From Antedon mediterranea (taxonomy: Eukaryota > Echinodermata > Crinoidea > Comatulida > Antedonidae): a DNA stretch of 64,000 nt. Positions 24,510 to 35,431 of the stretch are shown here, one piece after another (within the stretch, counting starts at the first letter, position 1; every line of letters starts with the position of its first letter). The position numbers and the translations under genes were made by a program. The notes beneath the pieces are model-generated. The model ran no database searches. It saw nothing but the letters and a program-made list of their open reading frames with translations, and was not told where the DNA came from. The stretch spans positions 4,932,312-4,996,311 of the forward strand of contig NC_092675.1 in assembly GCF_964355755.1 (NCBI RefSeq), in the 5' to 3' direction.

Positions 24510-27500
24510 TTAAGAGCCATTGTCTGTAAAAATCAAAGATTTGGTGGCAGATGTAAAAAAATGGATTTCTCTCAAATTTTTACCATGAATAGACATTTCA
24601 ATAAAAAGCATATCTACAACATTCATTTTAATTTTTAGCCTCCGTTGCCATGACAACGGTCAATTATCCAAATTTTGATGTTTTTGCCATTTTTCACAGA
24701 TTTTCTATAGTGAAAAAGTACAAACTTGTATACTTATTTTAACCAAAATTACTTACAGTATACAGTTTTAGTTTATAGCAGTGTAATCAACATGTATTGA
24801 GTTCCATTTAATGTAGAAAAAAAATAAATTACAAAATGGAGTTTGGTTGATACCATTATTTTAAAAAGGGGTGTTTTAAAAAATATTTTTTTTATAAAAG
24901 TATACCTCATAAACGTACCTATAACTTCCAAAGTGGTGTTTTTAAATCAATGAGGTTTTTTAATTTGATAGTCAATAGGTTTGTCAACAATAATAACGAA
25001 AAAAACACTGGGGTAAATTTCGTACATAGGTTTTGTGTTGCCAGGAAAATACGAAAAATACAAAAAATATAACAAAATATCAACAAACAAAACACATGAA
25101 ATACAATTTAAATATGGCTAATCCAATAATAAAATGTATATGTGGCTTGTCATAATGCTACTAGAGTCATACGAATAGTTTAGATAAAATAGGAGAATGT
25201 GTTGCCAGGTTTATTTCAATTAATTGCCAGAAAAACAGTATTTTGCATTGAAATATTTAGTTGATGGAAAATAATGTTAAACTTGGAAATAATTGCGTCA
25301 ATGGTTTTTATAAATTTTTTAATCTATTTTGTGTAAAGAGATACAGAAAGACCTCCCAAAAAATCTGACCTTGTAAATAGGTCATTTGAGGTCAAAAGGG
25401 GTCAGAATGCAAAACAGGACAGGTCCCCACTTTACTACACCTATTAATGTTTGATCAAAATTTACAAGATAGTTCATAACAATTCTCAACAATTTTCATA
25501 TTTTACCTATAGTGTTACCTTAGCAACCATTTCTATGTGTAACTAAGGAAAGTAATTTTTAAAAAACCGTAAAAAATGGCGTTTTTATAAATACAAAGAA
25601 TTGATTGCATTTGTAATTTTTCTCAATTTTACTTCTACTGCATTCCATTAATGACAAACTTGACCTTGTAAATTCATTCATTTTGAGGTCAACATTTTAC
25701 CATAGTAACTGTTCCTATGCGAAAATTTCCAAAAAATAAGGGGTTTTTCATAAATACAAAACATTTTTTCTACATAGTTTTACATTTCTACTTTTTGCCA
25801 AATTTACTTTAAATACTGAATCCTAATAATCTCAGAAAGAAAGTCTTGACGAATCTGAATAAAGGTAAAAAAATGACCTTTAGTGTTATCTTAAATTTGT
25901 TTACGTAACTAATGATTTTTTTTACATATTGAGGTCAAATGACATCAACATTTTACCTATAGTGTATTGTAGCAACTGTTTCTATACGTAACTAAGTACA
26001 ATATTTTTAATATGGGGTTTCATGACTACAAACAATTGATTACATAGCTTTACTACTTTTTCCCAAATTTACTTATCTACTGAATCCCAGAAAATGTCTG
26101 ACCTTGTGAAAGGGTCATTTGTTGGGTCAGTTATGTCAAAATGTATTATTTATGTTATCTTAGAACCTATTTCTATGCATAACTAAGGATAATTGTTTTT
26201 TTAAATACAGTTGAACCTCCCGTAAGTGGCCACCCTCGGGACCTGGAAAAGTGGCCGCTTATAATTGTAGGCCTATTATTATTAATAATCAGGTGGTTTA
26301 GTATCTTTTAGCATTTTCAGACAAATTTTAAAAACTTTTATCATATGAAAAATGGTCGGTCAAAATCTTTGTAGTTTTCTCATCTCTTCACAGTAATGTT
26401 TTTAAAACCTCTTCAAAATAAAGCTAATATATAAAGAAATACAATAAACATGCACCTCTAATTCATAGGTCCATGCAATAAGTATCACATTTTTCGATTG
26501 GCCGCTTACAAAAAATCTCATTTTTTGTATAAAAAGGTGCCCGCAGCTGCTTACGGTAAGCACCAAATGCACTAATTAGATAGGAAGAACAAACAGACTT
26601 TTCAAAGTGCGTCCGTTAAGGGAGGTGGCCGCTGTAAATAAAATATGGGGTTTTCAAGAAGAAAGTGCTTACGAATATGACCTTGTGAAACGGTAATTTG
26701 AAAATGCAAATAAGGCATGCCTGCTAATAATCTACAAATTTAAATTTGTATAAGATAAATATGCAAAATCTAAAGAATATCTCAATTTTAGTTACCATAG
26801 TAACTGTTGCTATGCATAACTAAGAGAAATTAAATAATTATCAGATAATTATTAATTAATAATTAATACTGAATCCAACCATCACAGTAAAAAAAATATA
26901 GAATTTAAAACTAATATTTAATAATAAAGTGTGATATTTTACATGCTGACCTTAAATGAAATGAAATTTCAAATCAGGGCTTCAATATTTGTTATGTAGC
27001 ATTAATATACCTGAGTATATCATTGACTTTTGATTGGTTCTATTTTGGGGAGGAGAAAGTGGTGGATCCAGGACTTTTAAATAGTTAGGGGGTTGAAGGC
27101 GAGGGTCTATTCATTGGGGCGATAGTAGCGGCAGTGTGGATGGTGCTTGAATGCATGCATTTGACACTCTATAGTGGATGATCGACCAAAGTGTTGCAGT
27201 TTATCTTTTTGTGGTTATAGTCGGGGTGGGGGGGGGGGGGAGGGGTGGAAGTCGAAAGTGGTGGTGGATGGGCATGTGGGATCTGCTTAGGTTAGCAAAT
27301 AAAAGAAGTAAACAAATGAAAGAGGAGCTTCAAAATAAGAGAGGAGTAATCTGACGATTTATGATCTGATAATTTATTCAAATTTCCAGACCTATAAAAT
27401 GACATTAAAACTGGGAATTACAGAATCTATAATTAAAAATTTATTTTTTTTCCTCACAACACAACTAGAACTATATAAAACATTAAGAATTTTTCTGACC

Positions 27501-28130
27501 AATGAGTTTCAAATCAAATAATCAAAGAAAATAAAATGTTTTTACTAATATACCATGGTTTTTTTTTTATAAAAATGCCTATGTTTCTCGCAACACTGCT
27601 TGTAGATTTAAAATTTACCCCAGTATTTTATTTTAGAAATCAATTATTAAACATTAGAACTACCTATTTGTAATAAATCAGCTAAAAAAATACACCACTT
27701 TGGGCGTTATGGTGAAGTAAAGTTTAGTTGCATTGAACAATTTTAAAAAAGTGAAAAACACCCCTTTTTAAATAAATGGTATCTCCCAAAGTATGAAATA
27801 AAAAAAAATAAAAAAATTTGAAACAGGTACACAATGCATTGTTATTATGCATACACTAATTATTTTTTATAATTAAATGAACAAAACAAAAATATCGTTC
27901 ATCAAAGTAGTACCAATATCCATTTTTAAAAACCTTAAAAAAGGACAAAATTTGTCAAAAACACAGATTTGGCCGTTGCCATGGAAATATACGTGTGAAA
28001 TAAAAAATACTTCATATTTGATTTCTCTCAACACATATATAGCCATGTGCAAAATTTGAAAGAAATCCATTTTTTGGAGTCTGCCACTCTTTTTGATATT
28101 TCTTTGATTCTTACAGACAATGGCTCTTAA
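24510..28130. mobile_element. Non-autonomous DNA element with TTAA ends (about 3.6 kb)
   Basis: The ends are inverted copies: TTAAGAGCCATTGTCTGTAA at 24510 is mirrored by the sequence ending CAATGGCTCTTAA at 28130. Similarity continues inward (AAAAAATGGATTTCT; TTGCCATG.CAACGG.CAA at about 24648 and 27972). TTAA at both ends fits the target site used by piggyBac and Kolobok elements. The interior has degenerate repeats of 'accttgtaaa..gtcatttgaggtcaa' (25368, 25662, 26101, 26680) and 'agcaactgtttctat.cataactaag' (25510, 25960, 26150, 26800). There is no transposase reading frame. Confidence 0.7.
26214..26636. mobile_element. Nested MITE
   Basis: Inverted ends: GAACCTCCCGTAAGTGGCCA on the left against a right end reading GTTAAGGGAGGTGGCCGCTG. 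Inside are further inverted GTGGCCGCTTA / GGCCGCTTAC blocks. It lies within the 3.6-kb TTAA element, so it inserted later. Confidence 0.6.
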
Positions 28131-29024
28131 ATAGGTCCTAGAGAATGGAAAAAAATGACAACACTGAATTCCATATTGGTAGTGGGCCTAAGTTCGTCAG
28201 TTCCGGTTGTTTGTCCTTCTATTATGGCATTAGGCGTTTGATTGTTTCGTATTACTTCCTTTGCATGGCACTGAAAGTGTAGAAACCAACATCGTATAAC
28301 CTAAAGAACTCATCAAGGAACAGAAAAACCTATATATTTAGTAAGTATGTCACTTTTTATTTTTCAACTAAAGTAGATATCAAAATTACATCGTTATACT
28401 GTATGTTGTTGATGTTTACAATTATCATATTATGTGAGCTAGACAGATGAAAAAAAAAACAGTCTACAAAAGTATTCATGCTAGGCCTACAGCTCAGCGA
28501 ATTAGCCTCAGATCACAGTACTATGTAGGCATAATCTGTCAGTAAGGGCGACCGTATATCCTATTTTGATTTGAATACATAGAATACTGTATATTAATAC
28601 ATGTTTGTGCTAAAATCTGACTGTTAGCATGTATGGTAATATCTGGGGGTTTCTTAAAAAATATTTATATAAAATAAGTTACGAAGACAGTAATTATCCC
28701 TTAACAAACCATTACCACCATTAATTCGACAAGGTATGACGACATAGTTTATTGTGAAACAATAATGGCAGACAATCATAAAATGTGAACTAGTTATTTT
28801 ACTCTTATATTGTTAATAAATCACACAGAAAATTCTTGAAACCATAATAATAATTACCATTATATAGTTTATAAATTTTAGACAATTATGTTAGAAATCA
28901 AATTAAATTCAATTCCATGTTAGGGCCTATTACCGTATATCATATCATATCATAAATACAATATACATTTGTGTCACTCTCACTCACTACAATACAAAAA
29001 AGTACAACATCATGACAGTCAGAT

Positions 29025-29027
<3 letters not shown>

Positions 29028-29063
<36 letters not shown>
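29028..29063 (+). repeat. (AAT)n microsatellite
   Basis: About a dozen uninterrupted AAT triplets. On the minus strand this yields a spurious poly-leucine frame. Confidence 0.95.
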
Positions 29064-29066
<3 letters not shown>

Positions 29067-29461
29067 TAGGTATTTGTATAGCGCCAGAATCAACTAAACT
29101 GAAGTAAAAATCAAAGGCGCTTATATTGGATGTTAAAAAGATGCGTTTTAAGTTCTTTTTAAAAAATAGCAATAGAAGTTTATTTAGTAAAATGACGAGG
29201 GAGAGAATTCAAAAGAGAAGCAGCAGAGAACATAAAAGACCTTTGTCCATAAGATTTGGTGTTAATTCTAGGAACAAATTTATCACATAAATATTCAGTA
29301 AATATACAGCAATATTAATTAATAATTTAATTATTTTGAAATCCAGTAGGCCTATTATTTGTTACCGAAATAATTATCATCATAAATAAATATAAGTATT
29401 TGTAGTATCGCATATAATTTGAATTTTTTTTTTCAGCCAATGTGAAAAGACTTTATTCAAG

Positions 29462-32400
29462 ATGAAAATTGTCAGTCTTTTACCCAGTCTGCTGTTGGTA
29501 TTCTTTTGTAATGTTTTGAGTACTGATAAATTGGCAGCGGCAATGGAGGTTGCCACACTTTCTAGTAGTTGTTGGTTAGTTATTATAACTTGTTAATGTA
29601 ACAGTATTAGTTAGTATCACCAAAAATACACATTGAGCCTGAATAGACGAGTCTAACTTTTGAGGAAATTTCCGTTCTATGTATTTGCTGAAAGTGTACT
29701 AAAATTGGCCGGTAACGAAAGTATGATTTTCTTAGATTGCTTCTAGGCCTATATCTTATTGTTTTGTAAACTTTGCCTTTAATATATCTAATCATAAAAC
29801 ATAACCATATTGTATATTATTAGATTGATAATAAAATACACAACAATGTAATTTCAAAATTGCCGTAATCTTAAAACATAAAACAAAATGTTCAATGAAT
29901 GCAAAATACAAAAGTATGATCGATTCATTGCGAATAATTTTTCTTTAAAACTTTGTTTGACTTTAAAGGGAAGAAAATTCAGATCGTATCGAGAATGTGG
30001 ATAAGGCGAATGCATGCTACGGGAATCAAAATACAGGTAAATAAACAAGATACCTCTTCTTTTTTTAAAAATCTAAACAATAATAGCATAATCAATTTAT
30101 TCAGCACAGCAAATAATTATTTATTTTTAGATGAACTGTTGTGCTTTATGTTCCAAAACGATACGGATAAATGTAGAAATGGTTGGAAAGAACCAGTGAT
30201 AAGCAACATGAACAACTTTAACTATGTCGTCGAAGCAGCCAAATACCTTCTTACACGCAACTCGACGTTTACAGTTCGGATGGAATTGGAAACGAGATTA
30301 CAGCGGTTTATGAACTCATTTACTTCGGAGTGTGTTTCCAGAGAAGTTTCCAAGAACGTGTCAAAGAAGACTATTTTATGTGTTACCTTTGAAATTGATC
30401 AAGACGGTTATAAGATAAGAATTTTCAGAATGGGTAAAAAAGTTTCTTGTCAAAGACAATCTGACGATTATCTTCTGTGCCTCGCCGATGTCATTCAACC
30501 GACTTCAACGAGAACTGTTTATGGTAACGTATGTCTTTTTATGTTCTAAAAAAATCAGTTTAAAAGGAAATTAATGAATGTTAACGAAACATTGTGTCAA
30601 TATACAGTTGTCAAAATTAACTTAAAACTCGAAAAATAAAACTGTAAAAAAATAAATCAATTTTAGCAAGGCCTAATGGAAAATGGAATACTATTAATCA
30701 CATTAATAATGGTTCCATTGATTGATACAAATCTCAATAGTTTTAGTCTGTGCAATAATAATGTTATCGTTTAAAAATCGTTTACAATTTAAAACAGACA
30801 TTACTACTAGTGGTACAACAAGTCTCTACAGTACCGGTAGTAGTCTACCAACTAGCTCTCTTCCTCTGTCTACAGAAGTTACCACCAGCGGTTCAACAAA
30901 TACCAACAGGTTCTACACCAGAAGTCTACCAACTAGCTCTCTTCCTCTGTCTACAAAAGTTTCCACCAGCGGTTCAACAAATACCAACAGTTTATACACA
31001 AGTAGTCTATCAACTAGCTCTCTTACTCTATCTACAGAAGTTACCACCAGCGGTCCAACACATACCAACAGGTTCTACACCAGAAGTCTACCAACTAGCT
31101 CTCTTCCTCTGTCTACAAAAGTTTCCACCAGCGGTTCAACAAATACCAACAGTTTATACACAAGTAGTCTACCAACTAGCTTTCTTCCTCTATCTACAGA
31201 AGTTACCACCAGCGGTCCAACACATACCAACAGGTTATACACAAGTAGTCTACCAACTAGTTCTCTTCCTCTGTTTACAGAAGTTTCCACCAGCGGTTCA
31301 ACAAATACCAACAGGTTCTACACCAGTAGTCTACAAACTAGCTCTCTTCCTCTGTCTACAAAAGTTACAACCAGTGGTTCAACAAATATCAACAGGTTCT
31401 ACACAAATAGTCTAACAACTAGCTCTCTTCCTCTGTCTACAGAAGTTACAACCAGTGGTTCAACAAATATCAACAGTTTATACACAAATAGTCTAACAAC
31501 TAGCTCTCTTCCTCTGTCTACAGACGTTACTACCATTGGTTTAAAACATCCCAACAAGTTTTATACTAGTGATGTACCAACTAGTTATCTTCGTCTATCT
31601 ACTGATTATACCATGGAGATAAAGAAGGAGTCGACTAATGCAAATGTAGTTGCCGAAATAGATAGTTGTTGGTAAGTATTGTTATACTTAATTTATTAAA
31701 TGTTTCAAAACCACCGGAACAAATTATTTATTATAAAATAACGTTTTAGATTGTGACTCTTAATTAATTTAATAGTCATATTGAAAAGCTACAGTAATAC
31801 TACATTTATAATTTAAGTTTTCAAATTACAAACATTCTATTGTGTTTTCTATTATTATTTCAGGACACAACTTTCACCAAATGTCGAACGTGTTGGAAGG
31901 AATGATCTATGCTATATTAGCGATAATTTAGGTAAACCGGTTCGCTATTACATTTAAAAAAAATTGTGTTTGCTTTTTTTAAACAAAATAATCCGATATG
32001 GACAATCTTTTTCACAAAAATTCATTTCATTCACAATTCATTAAAAACTAGAATATAATTTACTGTTGATATCAATATTTAGATAAACAAAGATGCTACA
32101 AATTTGAGGATAACTTTCAAGAATGCGGAGAAGAATGGAAAAAAACAATAATTCATAACAAACAAGAGTTTGACTACATTATTACTAAAGCTAAATATCA
32201 TCTGACACCAAACTCACGATTTACAATTAAGATGGAATTAGACATGAGGGCTGAACAGTTTATCAATAAATTTACATCCGATTGTGTGAATAAAGCGATT
32301 CATTCAGACGTAATGATGAAGAAAAACAGATGTGCCACTTTTGAGATTTACGAAGATGGGTACCACATGGAGATTTATACAGTTTCTAAGAATAAGCCGT

Positions 32401-34692
32401 GCACAAGTACTAAGGATGATAAAGTAGCCTGTTTCACATCCGTCAAGCCACAGGAATTAACAACAAAAGGTAAAACTTAATTAGGCTAATTAATCAGAAA
32501 ACGAATCTCCTCATTCATGACATTCTCAGATGTAGAGTTAATTTACGGATATGGTTGGTTTGATTCAGGATAAAGCAAAGCTCTGTGTACACTCTCAAAC
32601 TCAATCTGAATGTGATGTGCTTATATATGGACATGATGATGTCATATAACTACCATATTTGGGCATATCACTATAATGTTTGGGCACAACACACTTTTTT
32701 GTCAAACTAGTTTGATAGTGTAGACAGAGCTTTAGACATGTTACGTTACGATGTGGGAGGAGAGGACTTATATCCCGATGAAAGCGGAAATGGTAAGTTC
32801 TACAGAGGTTGAACCTCTTGCGGAAGTCATTGATAGAAAAGTTTCCATCATTACCTATCTTTAAAAAAAATTTTTTTTTTAAATGTTTTTAATTTTTTCC
32901 ACCAGCATTCACTTACACCACCGATTCATCCGATATCCAAGCGTCGACAGATACGTTCTCTGTTTCTCTAATAGTGATGGTAATCGCTGTGTCTGTATTG
33001 GCTGTTATAGTATTGTCGCTTGGTTGTTTCTGCTACGGAAAATTCAAAGAGGTTAGAATAATTGTGATTGTTTGTGTATATGTAGCGCCACCAGTAGGTG
33101 TTTTGCTGCTCAGGTATAGTTATGACGCGCCATGTATGCGAAATGGTTTTCGCCGAATGTTATAAAAATGTCCACTTGGAACACAGACTAGCATTGAAGA
33201 ACAGACCTAAAAATGTGATTTAATTGTTGTGACATTTATTTATAGACGAAAATATAAGCTAATTATATAACATTCATAAATCAAATAGGAAAGCTTTGCA
33301 ATAGGTTATAAAATTTATATCTACATTATCAATCATTCTGCATTTAACTCTGATCTGATTTTCAACTTAGGAACTTATTATTATTATTATTTTTACTTTA
33401 TTTAGAGAAAGACTCATCAAACTGCACCAGCAATACCTGCTCACGGAAAAGGCTTTAGTAAGTACTTATCAAATAATAATATAATATTTTTTTCAAACAA
33501 CCAAACCAACACAGTTTTCATTCTATACTCATACAATTTCTGTCTTCGATAGAAATAATATTTTCAGATCATCAAATGATGTCATAGTAAATAAGAAGGA
33601 TAGCATTCACGATTTGTATTGATCTTGACGTCATTTGTTGACTAGATTTGTGAAATATTTTGATTGATAAAGAAAATTGATTCTTATTTTTAGAATGAAA
33701 ACTTTTATAATTTAGGCCTATTTTATTTTAGTTTAGAAAAAAAAATCCAACTATTTATCTGTTTATCGTCATCGTACCACATACTTAAGCATTTTAATTA
33801 GCATCCATTATTTGTACAATTGTGGAATGGGAACAATTGGATTCAAATGTTTTCTTCTTTTACAGATGAAGGTGTTGTTATTCCGATGCAAAGTGGCATT
33901 GCCAACTCAACATATGAATATCCATATGAACCGGAGCCCTTATATGCTGCTATCAACGATAACGGGCTATATACAGATCTTCTTCGATCACGGTCCGAAA
34001 GTGCATTGCATTTTGAAGGTGGTCAATTTCTTCCACAAACGCGATCTCTTCAACGATTGGTGCCCCAGAGAGTGGCAGAAAATAAATGGAGTACGTTACC
34101 ATATCAAACAAAAATACAGTCTGAAGTCGGTGCCAATGCTTCAATAAAGATGAAGTATTTAACGTCTTCTCAGTCGGGTTTTAATAATACTGATGATTTG
34201 GTACGTAAGTTCCACTCGTCACAGGATACACATAGACAAACACAGGATAGAGTACATTACCGAAGTCAAGATGGTAGTATTAACTTCAGTCATGACGAGA
34301 AAGTTAACCATGTAAACGAGACGAACCACTTAGATCAGGATGGTTACATAAAATCGAACTTTAATTCTGGTCATACGAATAATGATGATCTGTATCTCAC
34401 TCCGATAGCTACCAGTGACGATTCATCAACGCAAATAGAGAATTGCAGCGATATCGTAAATAGAGCAATATTTTCAGAATCGACAAATTTAAACCCCGAT
34501 GACGAGGAAGAATTACCCACTTATACAACGTTAAATCCTACTGATATCAATACATATACAGCTTTAGAACAAGATAGCCAAAGCCAAACTCCATCTACGT
34601 ATACCGATTTAACAAATACAGTTAAAGTAATAAACAAAACAAATCTGGAATCGACTTACATATCACTGGAACCTACGCCTAATGATGACTAA
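29462..34692 (+). CDS. G4: two-ectodomain receptor with mucin-like linker and ITAM-like tail (975 aa)
   Basis: Nine exons: 29462-29574, 29969-30036, 30131-30523, 30798-31671, 31864-31931, 32083-32469, 32906-33051, 33406-33457, 33866-34692 (2928 nt; phases 2,1,1,2,1,1,0,1). Signal peptide about 1-20, linker ending SSSCW. Domain 1 (about 61-191) and domain 2 (about 506-634) are clear duplicates: both have C-x3-W-K, then F-T-(V/I)-(R/K)-M-E-L, C-(V/A)-T-F-E-I and a DGY. Between them exon 4 encodes nine 27-aa Ser/Thr-rich repeats and ends in IDSCW, copying an exon-1 end. Membrane helix about 653-677. The tail has YAAI-x5-YTDL near its start and YTTL-x7-YTAL (Y920, Y931), then YTDL and YISL. The transcript leader has an ATGTGA minimal upstream frame at 29440. 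Poly(A) signals at 34856 and 34895. The alternative, two separate genes, is unlikely: domain 1 has no membrane exon and domain 2 no start codon. Confidence 0.82.
30842..31610 (+). repeat. Coding 81-bp minisatellite (mucin-like stalk of G4)
   Basis: Nine exact-length 81-bp units (30842-31570) plus a partial tenth. The translated consensus is SLPTSSLPLSTEVTTSG then STNTNRFYT. About half the residues are Ser or Thr, so heavy O-glycosylation is expected. Units 1-2 and 3-4 form a higher-order 162-bp repeat (alternating RFYTR and SLYTS ends). Confidence 0.93.
32578..32732. mobile_element. Small MITE copy 1 (G4 intron 6)
   Basis: Ends are inverted: AAGCTCTGTGTACACT on the left and AGTGTAGACAGAGCTT on the right. 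An inner CAAACTAGTTTGA palindrome lies near the right end. Same family as 35618-35778. Confidence 0.75.
33555..33770. mobile_element. Decayed copy of the palindromic MITE (G4 intron 8)
   Basis: Shares ATCAAATGATGTCAT, TTGACGTCATTTG, GAATGAAAACTTTTATAATTT and TTTATCTGTTTATCGTC with the right half of the element at 145-533, in the same order. Confidence 0.55.
34522..34566 (+). other. ITAM-like motif in G4 tail (YTTL-x7-YTAL)
   Basis: The encoded residues are Y-T-T-L, seven residues (NPTDINT), then Y-T-A-L. This fits the YxxL/I-x6-8-YxxL/I consensus bound by tandem SH2 kinases of the Syk/ZAP-70 type. Acidic residues (DDEEE) lie just upstream, as in classic ITAMs. Phosphorylation is inferred. 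Confidence 0.7.
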
Positions 34693-35431
34693 ATTTCTAT
34701 GGAAAATGAGGAAAGATACACCATTTTGAATTAGAAGCCAGTGACAATGAAGATTACATGTATCACTAACGATAATAATAATTATTGGATTGTTAATGAT
34801 GACATCTTTGCATTGATTAAATAATTACGACCTTTTATAGTATTTAATTCTATTTAATAAATCATTTTGCAGTTATATGACTTTTATAGCTTTTAATAAA
34901 CATAAACTGGAACTTGTGGTATTATGAAATTTATTTCTTTTAGCCAAAATGTACATGTTTCAGTGTTTTCCCATCAAGATCGGAATGCAAGCTCAACTAT
35001 CAACTCATAACATACTTTGTGTAATGAAATTGGTGTAATGAAAACTGACTATAATGTAGTGCAGAACACATAGTAGTAAAAGTAAAATAGTTAAAGATTG
35101 TACGATTTCCTTTTCACAACAACCAAACAAATAGTAATCAATCAATCAACGGAAATGTTGTAATTCTGGTAAAATATCACAAATGATAAATCTGGAAAAT
35201 TGTATAGACATTTCCTCCATGGTTTCATCTCCACATGATTAGTACCTTTTTTCCATGACGCTTCAGATTTCGGATATTACACACACTATACAGAATCATT
35301 CACCAGTATAGGTAATATCAATCAAACATTACGTCATTTCCGTTTCTAATTCGTATTCTGAAAGTCTTTAAACCACGTAATGCGGTTGGTTTTATAACTG
35401 TAGGCCTAAAAGACATGTTTGGTAGCAGAAG

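Larger units (their letters stand above)
22843..29436. other. Intergenic region G3-G4
   Basis: Largest gap in the array. It contains a SINE (24018-24385), a 3.6-kb non-autonomous element (24510-28130) with a nested MITE, a poly-G run near 27224-27240, and an (AAT)n microsatellite (about 29028-29063) followed by a TTTGTATAGCGCC segment that resembles a dispersed repeat. No protein-coding gene is supported. A GTAAGT donor at about 28340 and the acceptor before 29437 could bound a 5'UTR intron of G4. Confidence 0.45.

Noticed and set aside
30810-31415. 201-codon alternative frame and a minus-strand frame over the G4 mucin region
   Set aside because: Shadows of the 81-bp coding repeat; the spliced G4 frame explains the region.
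29462-31671. Treating G4 as two separate genes
   Set aside because: The first half has no membrane exon or stop after domain 1, the second has no start codon or signal peptide, and all nine exons join in phase.
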